Assembly: GCA_964506245.1 (NCBI GenBank)
Contig: CAZDKK010000007.1
Coordinates: forward strand, 1-64,000
From: CAZDKK01 sp964506245
GTDB taxonomy: Bacteria > Eisenbacteria > RBG-16-71-46 > CAIMUX01 > WJJG01
DNA length: 64,000 nt
Direction: 5' to 3'
In this document: positions 17,601-25,533 of the stretch, one piece after another
Numbering within the stretch: the stretch's first letter is position 1
Layout: every line of letters starts with the position of its first letter
The notes under the pieces: generated by a model
Told to the model about the DNA's origin: nothing
Seen by the model: only the letters and a program-made list of their open reading frames with translations
Database searches by the model: none
Position numbers and translations under genes: made by a program

Positions 17601-19487
17601 CTGTCGATGGGCCAGACGTACCTCGTCAACTACAACAACTGGAACATCCCTGCCCCCGGTGCGCCCCCGTACATGATCGCGCCGATGTGGGACAACCTCT
17701 ACCCGGACGGACAGAACACCGTCTACCACTGGTTCGACTCCGCCAACCATCGCTACATCGTCGAATGGAGTCGCGTGAAGAACGACTACGGTGGAGCGGT
17801 CGAGTGCTTCGAGGCGATTCTCTACGACCCTGTCTATCACACGACCGAGACGGGGGACGGAATCATCGTCTTCCAGTTCCACACCTTCAACAACACCGAC
17901 GCCGAGATCCAGTACTCGACCACCGGCATCGAGAACGGCGACCTGAGCGACGGCGTGATGTACCAGTACTTCAACCGCTATCCGACCGGGGCCGCCACGA
18001 TCAGCAGCGGCCGGGCTGTCAAGTTCATCGCCCTCAGCACCCGGCCGCGCGGCACGCTGACCGGGACCGTGCGCAATGCCAGCAACGGCAATGCACCCTT
18101 GGAGGGGGTGACGATCACGGCCGTCGAGACCGGGGACATCTTCCAGACCGGCGCCACAGGCGTCTACGGCGGTTCTCTCTCTCCCGGACGGTATACGATC
18201 CGCGCCAGCCATCCGGGCTTCGAAACGCAGACGGTGGAGCAGGTCTTGATCATCGAGAATCAGACAACCCAGCTCGACTTCGCGCTGGTCGACATCGCTG
18301 GCCCGGCGTTCACGAATACCACGGTCTATGGCAACACGACCAACGCCCAGGGGCCCTACACCATCACCACGACGGTGGTCGAGTACTCCGCGATCGAGGA
18401 GCTGTCCCTGCTCTACAACGCCAACGGTACGGGCTGGGTGACGCTGCCGCTCGTCGACCAGGGTGGCGGGTCATACGCAGCGGGCATCCCGGGGCAGCCC
18501 CAGGGCACGATGGTCTCCTACTACCTGTATGGCCGCGACTGCGCGGACAACGAGACGTTGGACCCACCCACCGCTCCGGGCGAGACCTACAAGTTCTGGA
18601 TCGTGGCGCCGTTGCTGACGGCTAACATCGAGACAGGCGGGACCGACTGGACCCACTACGTCGTCGAGAGCGGCTACAACGACCAGTGGCATGTCTCGAC
18701 CTCCCGGAACCACACGCCCGGCGGCTCCGCCTCCTGGAAGTTCGGGGACACGGGCTCCGGGGACTACACGTCGATGGGAGACGGCGCCCTCGAGACGGTG
18801 GCGTTCACGCTCACGGAAGGCGCGACGCTCACGTTCTGGCACTGGATGGAGTCCGAGACGAGCGGCAGCTATCCGGGCTACGCGTACGATGGGGGCCTGC
18901 TGGAGATCTCGGTCGACGGGGGCGCCTGGCAGAGCCTGACGCCGGTGGGCGGCTACACCCACCTGATCCGCACCAGCAGTCAGCCGGGTCCCTTCGCGGC
19001 TGAGACGCCGGTCTTCGCCGGTACGTACGACTGGAGGCAGACCACCGTGGATCTGGAGGGCGTCGTCGGGGAAGTGCGCATTCGCTTCCGCTTCGGCAGC
19101 GACGGCAACACGGAGCTCGAGGGCTGGTACATCGACGATGTCGAGGTGATCAGCCTCGAACAGCCCTTCTCGGGGGCGGAGGAGATCCCGCTGATCCCCA
19201 GCCGGGTGGCGCTGTACCAGAACACGCCCAATCCCTTCGGCGCGCAGGATGGCTCCACGCTGATCCGCTTCGACCTGCCGCACGACACCGCGGTCCGACT
19301 GGAGGTGTTCGATGCCGGCGGCCGCCTCGTCCGCACGCTAGTTGACAGCGGCCTGTCCGCGGGGCAGCATCGCGTGGCGTGGGACGGCCGCGACGGCGCG
19401 GCGCGACCGGTCGGCAGCGGGGTTTACTTCTACATCCTCACGACCGGGCGCGCGCAGCAGCCGCTGCAGATGCTGGTCCTGAGGTAG
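14622..19487 (+). CDS. Large gingipain-like C25 protein with FlgD-like C-terminus
   Basis: A 1621-residue exported protein and close paralogue of the one at 30041-34942. Order: signal peptide to about residue 28; gingipain-type propeptide region (MLPTFSRLVQIP, LTFQPVRYDPA); C25 domain about residues 240-590. It has YRGYYGMSGF at 450-459 where the family normally has GHG, CDTGSF with Cys481 kept, and GTHTRYNN with His523. Beta-sandwich repeats follow, with GDDD/GNGNGQANPGESIEL-type openings; then DHYGYYAFDNTD, a carboxypeptidase-regulatory-like domain (GTLTGTVRNASNG), a second sandwich with ELEGWYIDDVEV, and the FlgD-like tail (NTPNPFGAQDGSTLIRFDLP, VFDAGGRLVRTL, SGVYFYIL). The ATG follows AAGGAGGAGCCC. 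Confidence 0.9.
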   Translation: MHRGLASLATGTLLSAGLLLFPISLAAASPGSSGASLGEPHRVVLTQAGGQPGAAPAVRVLASDEEAVRLEFDLPAINVQEVTVEGEVFQALEIEGGGHRGAVGEPMLPTFSRLVQIPDRAGATVTVTATETQELPSIRPFPMQPEDGSAFVIDRAAYTAVGFGADEPALIGEPAIARDLRVVPLTFQPVRYDPARQTLEVATRVEVEVRFAGEDLRNAKEIHHAIIPESFDRIYRAVVANYTGPQRGQSLGLGKYVIIAPNNSSVLTALQRLVDWRKRKGFDVYLATTAETGSTNSAIQTWLRNAYTTWENPPEYITLIGDADGSVAIPCWSYSSGSTDHPYTQLDGSDILADAHIGRISVESVDRLNLYIEKIVSYESTPYMTETSWYSRACVVGDPSSSGTTCVQTMQWLKERLRNCGYAEIDTIFSSPFSSQMTTKLNRGDTVFAYRGYYGMSGFDAGSMLALSNGRKMPYGVFPTCDTGSFSNGTSRSEAWIRAGVTGSTPVPTGGIAGIGTATLGTHTRYNNCVVYNAYAAPFLEGNFSFGASMTRAKYGLYVNYYQADPGGCNNFTHWNNLMGDPGGELWTGVPEAISVSHPAQIAVGASAVTVSVTAGGFPVGGALVCLYQDGVNQVTGYTDAGGSVELPIETPSPGNLLVTVTKHDHIPYLGTISVATSTLFVGYHAHTIDDDTSGSSSGNGNGQANPGESIELDVQLHNFGTQSASNVTATLECDDPYVTIIDNVETFGTIAGGASAWCVDDFDIQIAGTTPGGHEIQLGLDVTSGANTWRSVILIPVLAAEFSYQAVTLTGFGTAIDPGESGEISVRILNHGTAAATGVTATLISQSSWVTVTDAAGTYANIAIGATGENTGNRFGISVSAQCYQGYLAPMLMIVGFSPAAVDSVPFVLSIGSASSDDPTGPDHYGYYAFDNTDTGYALAPTYTWVEIASNQGGQGTSLNLSDDDNRLVTLPFPFVFYGETFTTATICMNGWLSMGQTYLVNYNNWNIPAPGAPPYMIAPMWDNLYPDGQNTVYHWFDSANHRYIVEWSRVKNDYGGAVECFEAILYDPVYHTTETGDGIIVFQFHTFNNTDAEIQYSTTGIENGDLSDGVMYQYFNRYPTGAATISSGRAVKFIALSTRPRGTLTGTVRNASNGNAPLEGVTITAVETGDIFQTGATGVYGGSLSPGRYTIRASHPGFETQTVEQVLIIENQTTQLDFALVDIAGPAFTNTTVYGNTTNAQGPYTITTTVVEYSAIEELSLLYNANGTGWVTLPLVDQGGGSYAAGIPGQPQGTMVSYYLYGRDCADNETLDPPTAPGETYKFWIVAPLLTANIETGGTDWTHYVVESGYNDQWHVSTSRNHTPGGSASWKFGDTGSGDYTSMGDGALETVAFTLTEGATLTFWHWMESETSGSYPGYAYDGGLLEISVDGGAWQSLTPVGGYTHLIRTSSQPGPFAAETPVFAGTYDWRQTTVDLEGVVGEVRIRFRFGSDGNTELEGWYIDDVEVISLEQPFSGAEEIPLIPSRVALYQNTPNPFGAQDGSTLIRFDLPHDTAVRLEVFDAGGRLVRTLVDSGLSAGQHRVAWDGRDGAARPVGSGVYFYILTTGRAQQPLQMLVLR

Positions 19488-19525
19488 ATCGGGAATTCCG
19501 CCCCCTGGGGGCTGGGCAGTTCTCG

Positions 19526-19555
19526 GGGCCCCGGGCCGGTGACGGTCCGGGGCCC
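19526..19555 (+). terminator. Hairpin between C25 gene and following lipoprotein gene
   Basis: GGGCCCCGG pairs with CCGGGGCCC, and an inner CCG-GTGA-CGG stem extends it. It sits 38 bases past the C25 stop and 20 bases before the next start. No U-tract. Confidence 0.45.
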
Positions 19556-19575
19556 GTTGCCTGCGAGGGAACAAG

Positions 19576-20190
19576 ATGGATTCGAGGCGCATCCGTCGCT
19601 GCGGCCTGCTCTCCGCGCTCGCCGCTGCCGCGTTGCTCACCGGGATCTTCTGCCAGTCGGGCTGTGAGCCCTATGGGGTTTCTGCCGCCGCGGGGGCGGA
19701 TACCGTGGCGGTCGCCTTGCCGGCACACTTCGGCAGTGGCCAGGCCGACTTGTTTCTCTACCGCATCACTTCGCGCAAGACAGGGGAACGGCTCGGCGTG
19801 GCCCGCAGCTTCCGGGTCGAACAGGATCGCCAGGTACGTTCGGTTCTTCAGCTCCATGGCTTGAAGCCGGGGACCGAGCTGCTCATTCACGTGCTCTGGC
19901 TCAATCCAGACGGCAAGGAGGTCTACACCAAGGAAGTCCACATTCGCGAGCAGGACTGGAGCAACGAGGCGCTCCGCGCGGAGTTCGAGAACAACCACGT
20001 GCTGCTCGACGCGGCCCAAGGTCTCTTCGAGTTGGAGAGCCGCTACGGGGTCGGCCCCGATCGCATCGACGAGGAGCTCCACAAGGCCGACGACAAGCGT
20101 GAGTTCAAGCTGGGCACCTGGACGGTCCGGGCCTACCTGTTCCGCAAGCTGATCCTGGAGACGAGTTTCGAGCTGCTGCCGATGGAGTGA
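19576..20190 (+). CDS. Conserved exported protein, function unknown
   Basis: A 204-residue protein. The N-terminus has Arg residues, then LLSALAAAALLTGIFCQSGC, so it may be a lipoprotein anchored at the second Cys; the lipobox (QSGC) is imperfect. The mature part has beta-rich segments (LFLYRITSRKTGERLGVARSF, LLIHVLWLNPDGKEVYTKEV) and a charged C-terminal half (RIDEELHKADDKREFKLGTW). I recognise no family. It is a single gene, convergent with the TPR-zincin gene 26 bases away. Confidence 0.6.
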   Translation: MDSRRIRRCGLLSALAAAALLTGIFCQSGCEPYGVSAAAGADTVAVALPAHFGSGQADLFLYRITSRKTGERLGVARSFRVEQDRQVRSVLQLHGLKPGTELLIHVLWLNPDGKEVYTKEVHIREQDWSNEALRAEFENNHVLLDAAQGLFELESRYGVGPDRIDEELHKADDKREFKLGTWTVRAYLFRKLILETSFELLPME

Positions 20191-20216
20191 CGGCGCCAGC
20201 GCGCGCGACATCCGTC

Positions 20217-21068
20217 TCAGTTCAGGTCGCGCTCCTCGAGATCGTTCTCGTCCAATCCGAGGTAGTGACCCAGCTCGTGGTAGAAGGTGGTGGCGATCTC
20301 GTCGACCAGCTCTTCGCGCGTGCGGCAGGTCCGCTCGAGATTGCGCTGGTAGATGTAGATCGTACGGGGCGTGTCCGGCGTCTCGAAGACCGATTCCTCG
20401 CGCAGGCTGCGGCCCACGAACAACCCCAGCACGCTCGGGCTCACCGTGGCTCCCAGGGAAGGGTCGAGTGCCTCATCGCCGGGGAGATCCTGGACGACCA
20501 CGGGAATGCTCTCCAGGTGGCCCCGCAGCTCGTCCGGGAGCGAGGTCGAGGCTTCACTGATCACCTCCTGGAACTCCGGGAGGCTGAGTCGCATCGGGAG
20601 CGCGTAGTTCTCCTCATCCAGCTCGTGGGCGCGGCGGAAGCAGTCCTGCGCCTCCTCCGGCCGGCCCATGTGCTCGAGAACCTCCCCCAGCGCGTAGTGA
20701 CCCGACGGCTCCTCGGGCTCGGCCGCGATCATCTCGCGCAGCAAGTCCTCGGCCTCGCCGAACCGGGTCAGCTCGAAGTAGGCCCCGGCCGTGTAGAAGG
20801 TCCACAGCACTTCGTCGCTCACTCGACCCTGAACGCGCTCGAGTTCCTGCAAGGCGTCCTCCGGCTCGCCCACCTCGAGCAGCGCCGCGCCGAGCAACAG
20901 CCGCGTCTCCGGATGTCCCTGGCTCTCCCGGTTGAGGTCTTCCGCCTCGTCGAGCGCCTCCTCGATCTCACCTTCTTCTAGGGCGTCCCAGGCTCGGTCG
21001 AGGCGTTCGGCCAGCTCTTCCGGCAGCTCCGACTCCCGGCCCACGGGTCCTGATGACTTGGGGTTCAC
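20217..21068 (-). CDS. TPR protein with C-terminal zincin metallopeptidase domain
   Basis: A 283-residue cytoplasmic protein without a signal peptide. Residues 20-160 are TPR-like helical repeats rich in Glu and Leu (TRLLLGAALLEVGEPEDALQ, GHYALGEVLEHMGRPEEAQD). The last 120 residues match the small 'possible zinc metallo-peptidase' family: TIYIYQRNLER, then HELGHYLGLDE at 264-274, giving HExxHxxGxxE. Those domains usually stand alone; here one is fused behind TPRs. It is last in a minus-strand run with the LolA-like gene 16 bases upstream. The substrate is unknown. Confidence 0.8.
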   Translation of the reverse strand: MNPKSSGPVGRESELPEELAERLDRAWDALEEGEIEEALDEAEDLNRESQGHPETRLLLGAALLEVGEPEDALQELERVQGRVSDEVLWTFYTAGAYFELTRFGEAEDLLREMIAAEPEEPSGHYALGEVLEHMGRPEEAQDCFRRAHELDEENYALPMRLSLPEFQEVISEASTSLPDELRGHLESIPVVVQDLPGDEALDPSLGATVSPSVLGLFVGRSLREESVFETPDTPRTIYIYQRNLERTCRTREELVDEIATTFYHELGHYLGLDENDLEERDLN

Positions 21069-21084
21069 GTGCGACTCCTCGGCC

Positions 21085-21984
21085 CTACTCGCTGGGCTTG
21101 CTCTCCTGCGCTGGCTGGGCCAGCAGGGCCTTGACGTCCGCCGGCGGGGCGAAGACGCTGTCCGGGATCTCCACGTTGCTCTGAATGCTCTCCGCGGTGA
21201 AGATCAGCTCCTGGAAACCCATCAGGATCGACCGCGAGCGGAAGGGCATCTGGATGCCGTCCTGCATCCGGTAGTCCTCCGTGAAGGTTTCCACATCGAT
21301 TTCGCCCATCGGCGATACGACCTTTGTCATGGCCTTGCGCAGCAAGTAGTCCTTCGCATCGTAGTAGTGGTGCTCGGGCTGGCCCTCGGCCGGCGTCATG
21401 CGGATCTCATAGCAGTCTCTGCCTTGCACATCGACGATCCTGATTGTCTCCACCTGCTTGTACAAAGAGCGCCACTCCAGCTCGTTGTGGAACCGCGCCT
21501 CCCGGGCAGCTACGGCCTTCTCCTCTCCCTCCTTGACGCGAGGGCCCGTCATCGTCGTCGTTTCCCAGAAGACCTCGCCGTCCGTGCCGGACTCGATCTT
21601 GCCGATCGCGTCCGATTCCGCCACGGTGTAGATCTTGCACGGCGCCTTGGCGTAGACCTTCATCGTGGCCGTGATCCCGGCGGCCGGCACCTCGAATGTG
21701 CCGGTGGTCACGTGCGAGTGGATCCGTTCGAGGGCCTCGCGGCCGCCCACGGCCTGGATGACCTGATCGAGGATCAGTTCCGCGGCCGGCAGCGGCCGCG
21801 CAGCCTGCTCGGGCGCGGGGGCTACGGCCGGCGCCGGCGGGGCTTCCTGGGCTTGGGCCGCCGCGGGCAACAGCCAGGCCCACCCGATCGAGGGCAGCAG
21901 CGCCGGGAGGAGGATCAGCAGCCAGGCCCGGCGCCGTGCGCCGCGGGCGCATCCGGCCCACGCGAGTCTCACGCGATTCAGCAT
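21085..21984 (-). CDS. LolA-like periplasmic/outer-membrane lipid-binding protein
   Basis: A 299-residue exported protein. A long N-terminal signal (RRAWLLILLPALLPSIGWAW to AAAQAQ) and a Pro/Ala linker lead into ELILDQVIQAVGGREALERI. That is the usual start of outer-membrane lipoprotein-sorting-like proteins found beside peptidases. Later segments (GTFEVPAAGITATMKVYAK, YDAKDYLLRKAM, FTEDYRMQDGIQMPFRSRS) fit the LolA/LolB-like half-barrel. I chose ATG 21984, which follows GGAGGTGGAGTCG, over the Met five codons upstream. Gaps of 43 and 16 bases to its neighbours suggest an operon. Confidence 0.7.
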   Translation of the reverse strand: MLNRVRLAWAGCARGARRRAWLLILLPALLPSIGWAWLLPAAAQAQEAPPAPAVAPAPEQAARPLPAAELILDQVIQAVGGREALERIHSHVTTGTFEVPAAGITATMKVYAKAPCKIYTVAESDAIGKIESGTDGEVFWETTTMTGPRVKEGEEKAVAAREARFHNELEWRSLYKQVETIRIVDVQGRDCYEIRMTPAEGQPEHHYYDAKDYLLRKAMTKVVSPMGEIDVETFTEDYRMQDGIQMPFRSRSILMGFQELIFTAESIQSNVEIPDSVFAPPADVKALLAQPAQESKPSE

Positions 21985-22027
21985 CGACTCCACCTCCATG
22001 CTTCCGCTCCGCCTGCACCGCCGGGGA

Positions 22028-23413
22028 TCAGCCCGACGCCCGGATCCACGCGATGGCCGCCGCGAGCGTCGGATCGCCCCGCTCGAGCAGCAGCTCCCGG
22101 GTCAGCGGGATGACCTCGTCGGGCACGACCCCGTTGCCCTCGAGCGTCTGGCCGCCCTGCGACACGTAGTTGGCGATAGCGTACTGGAAACCGTCGCCGT
22201 TGGGCAGTCTCTCGATCTGGGAGGGCAGGGCTGCCCCCGCGGTGCGCGTCCCGAAGACGCGCGCCCGCCCGAGGTCCTGTAGGCCGCCGGCGAAGATCTC
22301 CGCCGTCGAGCCCGAGAGACCATCAACGAGGATGGCCACGGGACCGCGGTAGACCTGCGCGCGCGGCATGACCGCGAAGTTGAGCTGACCCTCACGGGTG
22401 TGCATGGTCCCCAGGCGGTGATTCTTCTCCGCGATGAACCATCCCGCCATGCCCATCGCCATCGCGCCGAGTCCGCCGCCGTTGCCGCGCAAGTCGAGGA
22501 TGACGCCCGGCGCCCTGAGGTAGCCCTCCATCGCCTTCCCGAACGCCTGCATCACGCTGGCCGGGTCAAGGAAGAGGCTGAAGGCGATGCAGCCGATGCC
22601 GCCGTCCACAAGGCGCGCGTCGATCCAGATCCATTGGGGCGGTAGGTTGCCGAAGGTCACCCTGTGCCCGCGCGGCGCCACGAGGGGGAGGTCGAGGTCG
22701 CGCTCGCGGCCCTCCCCATCGCGGAATCCCACGCGGCGGGTTTCCCCCACGTTCCCGCGCAGGCGCCGGCCGACGGAGCCCGCCAGCACGTACCCCAGGT
22801 AGGTCTTCCCGTAGAACTCGGCTGCCAGCTCCTCGAGGCGCGGGCGCACGTCTTCCCCTGAGACGCGCAGGATCTCCCACCCCGGAGCGACCCCGAGGTC
22901 GGCCGCGGGCGACCCCGGATCGAGCGCGACCACCAGGGCACGCTCGTCGTCGACGACCCTCACCTGCAGGCCGGGTGTCCCGCTGCCCACTTCGAGCTCG
23001 CCGGGCCCGCGGACATCCTCGTAGAGGTGCGCGGGCAGGATCTCGAAGTGCGACTGCTGCAGTCGCTCCAGCATCTCGCTCATGGCTGCGCGCGCCTCTT
23101 CCATCGAGCGCGCCGCGATCACGCGGGGGCGGAGTTCATCCCGGACAGCCTGCCAGTCGAGACCGCCGAGCGTCGGATCCCAGTGCTTGTCGCGGATCGT
23201 GGTCCAGATGTAGTCGAAGGATTCCTCGTTGAGCCGCCGCTGTTCAGCGGTGAGCCCGGGGGATTCCTGCTCCGCTGTCTGGGGGACCGCCTCTGCCGCT
23301 CCCCGCCGCGGGGCGGCGCAACCAGCCAGGATGGCGAGAATCAGCGCCGCGCCGCTCAGGACGGCATGGATGCGCCCAGCCGCGCGGGCCGAGGGGGGTC
23401 TGCAGATGCACAT
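22028..23413 (-). CDS. S41 (C-terminal processing) protease lipoprotein
   Basis: A 461-residue S41-family peptidase. A lipobox ILAGC near residue 32 predicts membrane anchoring. A PDZ-like part (GLQVRVVDDERALVVALDPG, GWEILRVSGEDV) precedes the S41 core. LDLRGNGGGLGAMAMGMAGW and DGLSGSTAEIFAGGLQDLGR place the nucleophile Ser in GST; GTRTAGAALPSQIERLPNG follows where CtpA enzymes carry the catalytic Lys, and no Lys is seen there. It may therefore use a tricorn-like Ser-His arrangement. The start has AAGGAG seven bases before it. It lies 78 bases after the UGA-containing beta-helix gene. Confidence 0.85.
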   Translation of the reverse strand: MCICRPPSARAAGRIHAVLSGAALILAILAGCAAPRRGAAEAVPQTAEQESPGLTAEQRRLNEESFDYIWTTIRDKHWDPTLGGLDWQAVRDELRPRVIAARSMEEARAAMSEMLERLQQSHFEILPAHLYEDVRGPGELEVGSGTPGLQVRVVDDERALVVALDPGSPAADLGVAPGWEILRVSGEDVRPRLEELAAEFYGKTYLGYVLAGSVGRRLRGNVGETRRVGFRDGEGRERDLDLPLVAPRGHRVTFGNLPPQWIWIDARLVDGGIGCIAFSLFLDPASVMQAFGKAMEGYLRAPGVILDLRGNGGGLGAMAMGMAGWFIAEKNHRLGTMHTREGQLNFAVMPRAQVYRGPVAILVDGLSGSTAEIFAGGLQDLGRARVFGTRTAGAALPSQIERLPNGDGFQYAIANYVSQGGQTLEGNGVVPDEVIPLTRELLLERGDPTLAAAIAWIRASG

Positions 23414-23491
23414 CCAAACGCTCCTTGGTGGATGCGGCGGAGTCTAGGGGATCGGCCGGCGGCGCACAATCCGACGTTCGCATCCGCGCGA

Positions 23492-24622
23492 TCAGGGCCG
23501 GGGGAACGAGCGGGCGCCGATCGTGCCGCAGTCCTTGGGATCGCGCAGCGGCGAGCGCCGCCCCAACGACACGTCCCCGGCCTCGGGATCGGCGAACCGG
23601 GGATTGACGCTGCGGTTTCCGGCCTGACCCTTCTGGGCCTCGAGGCAGCCGACCCAGTCGCCGCCCGCGTTGTGGAAGAGGTCGCAGCAGCGCAGGGTCG
23701 CTTGTGCCGTATCCTTGCAGAAGATCGCCTCGCCCTGGAGGCAGTAGGCGATGATGCTGTTCTCCAGCGTGGGATGGGACCGGTCTTTGTTGGAGAACGA
23801 CCCGCCCGCCGGTCCGGACGCGCCGTGGAAGGTGCATTGCGCGAAGCGGGGCGCGGCGTTTCCCGAGCACTCCACGTCCCCGCCCCCGACGAGTTCCGCG
23901 ACGTTGCCCACGAACGCGCAGTCGGTGACCACCGAGCGGGAGGCGCCATAGAAGCCGATGGCACCGCCCCCGCGGCGAGCGCGGTTGCGCAGGAACGCGC
24001 AGCGCGTGATCTCGGGCGACGAGAGTCCCCAGATCGAGAGCGCGCCACCGCTCGCCTCGCTGTGCGCCATCGCCTCGTTGCCCTCGAACACGCAGTCGCG
24101 GATCGCCGGCGACGACGAGGTGCAGTAGATCGCCGCTCCGTGACCCCGCGTGCGGTTGGCGAAGAAGATGCAGTTCTCGATCGTCGGACTCGACTTCTCC
24201 TGGCAGTGGACCCCACCGCCGTGGCAGAGCGGTCACTCCCCGCCGGAGATGCCGCGGGTGATCGTCACCCCGCGCAAGACCGACCCCGGGCCCTCGCCCG
24301 AGTGGAACAGGAAGCCTCGCCGCGGTTCGCCCAGGGGGGCTGAGTTCCCCTCGCAGTCGATGACGCACGCGCGGGGATTGTCGCTGCGCGACCGCACGGT
24401 GATCGCTCGGCCACCGAAGTCGAGGTTGCGATTGCCGGGTCCGGCGTAGAGGCCGTCCAGCAGTTCGACGACGTCCAGGGAGTCGCACGCGTCGATCGCC
24501 TCCTGAATCGTCGCGTGGTCGCCGGATCCGTCGGGCGCGACCGTGCGGGTGACCGCCCCGGGCGCGGTCCCCCAGCTCAGCAAGCCCAGGGCCGCCCCCA
24601 GACCCGCGATGATGACGCGCAT
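23492..24622 (-). CDS. Exported beta-helix protein with in-frame UGA (candidate selenoprotein, else pseudogene)
   Basis: A single frame of 377 codons interrupted only by TGA at 24235-24233 (codon 130). Before it: signal peptide MRVIIAGLGAALGLLSWG, then GDHATIQEAIDACDSLDVVELLDG and VLRGVTITRGISGGE. After it, in the same frame: PLCHGGGVHCQEKSSPTIEN, CIFFANRTRGHGAAIYC, then further beta-helix repeats to FPRP. The join is seamless by comparison with the beta-helix gene at 39103 (VLEGVTICHGG then PTIRNC). If decoded as Sec, the site reads U-P-L-C, a redox-like UxxC. A hairpin with a GGU(C) loop follows at SECIS distance. There is no FlgD-like tail, unlike other beta-helix proteins here. Good ribosome site GGGAGGACGGG. 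An annotation pipeline would give two ORFs, 24622-24233 and 24091-23492, or a pseudogene. Confidence 0.7.
24202..24220 (-). promoter_or_regulatory. Candidate bacterial SECIS hairpin in the beta-helix gene
   Basis: On the minus strand GGCGGTGG (24220-24213) pairs with CCACTGCC (24209-24202), eight pairs including one G-U, around GGU. GGUC occupies nucleotides 24-27 counted from the U of UGA. About 20 bases separate UGA and loop, and the first loop bases are G. These fit what is known of bacterial SECIS elements. A bulged U like the one in fdhF is not evident. Confidence 0.5.
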
Positions 24623-24666
24623 CCCGTCCTCCCTGTACTATGCTCCTGTTCAGCAAGGAGGCTGCC

Positions 24667-25455
24667 ATGGCCCCGTGTCGTGCGAAACCCAGGCCCGCGC
24701 CCCCGGCTGTTCCAACCCGGCCCGCCCACCTCCGGGTCCGCCTCTCGCGGGTCACCCTCGTGCTCGCGGCTTGCCTGCTGGTGGGCCTCGGCTGCCCGGC
24801 GCGGGCTCCGTCCGGGGGCAGCTACGATGCGGACCGCGCTCGCATGGTAGCCGAGCAGCTGCGCGCGCGCGACATCACGGATCCGCGCGTGCTCGCCGCC
24901 ATGGGCCGTGTCCCGCGTCACGAGTTCGTGCCGGAGGGGCTGCGCGGCTACGCCTACAGCGACGGCCCGCTGCCCATCGGATACGAGCAGACGATCTCCC
25001 AGCCCTACATCGTCGCGTTGATGACCCAGCTCGCTCAAGCGCGGGAAGGCGCCCGCGTGCTCGACATCGGAACAGGATCGGGCTACCAGGCAGCGGTGCT
25101 CGCGGAGCTGGTGGGTCGGGTGTTCAGCATCGAGATCCTCTGTCCGCTGGCCGACGAGGCCCGTGAGCGGCTGCTGCGGCTGGGCTACCGCAACATCGAA
25201 GTGCGTTGCGGGGATGGGTATCGCGGCTGGCCGGAACAGGCTCCGTTCGATCTGATCATCCTTGCGGCCGCCCCCGACCACATTCCGGCGCCGCTCGTCG
25301 AGCAGCTCGCTCCCGGCGGCCGCTTGGTGTTGCCGGTGGGCGACCTCTACCAGGAGCTGGTGGTGGTCGAAAAGCAGGCCGATGGCTCCGCGCGCCAGGA
25401 GCGGATCATCCCGGTGCGCTTCGTTCCGATGACGGGCGAAGCGCAAGGACGCTGA
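24667..25455 (+). CDS. pcm: Protein-L-isoaspartate O-methyltransferase, lipoprotein-like
   Basis: A 262-residue Pcm that transfers methyl from SAM to isoaspartyl residues in damaged proteins. The core matches closely: RMVAEQLRARDITDPRVLAA, VPRHEFVP, YSDGPLPIGYEQTISQPYIV, the SAM motif VLDIGTGSGYQAAVLAELV, and LAPGGRLVLPVG. Before it comes an N-terminal extension with a hydrophobic stretch and LLVGLGC, a plausible lipobox, so this copy may act outside the cytoplasm. I chose ATG 24667, which follows AAGGAGGCTGCC, over the Met nine codons earlier. It is divergent from the UGA-containing gene with only 44 bases between starts. Confidence 0.88.
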   Translation: MAPCRAKPRPAPPAVPTRPAHLRVRLSRVTLVLAACLLVGLGCPARAPSGGSYDADRARMVAEQLRARDITDPRVLAAMGRVPRHEFVPEGLRGYAYSDGPLPIGYEQTISQPYIVALMTQLAQAREGARVLDIGTGSGYQAAVLAELVGRVFSIEILCPLADEARERLLRLGYRNIEVRCGDGYRGWPEQAPFDLIILAAAPDHIPAPLVEQLAPGGRLVLPVGDLYQELVVVEKQADGSARQERIIPVRFVPMTGEAQGR

Positions 25456-25533
25456 TCTCAAGGCCCCGGTCGCGCCGATCGCTTCGGACGAGCGGTCGCC
25501 CGCGTGCGCAACGCTCCGGACGGGCAACGACGA

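Noticed and set aside
14505..18212. 1235-codon ORF on the minus strand
   Set aside because: Antisense shadow of the C25 gene at 14622-19487, same reasoning.
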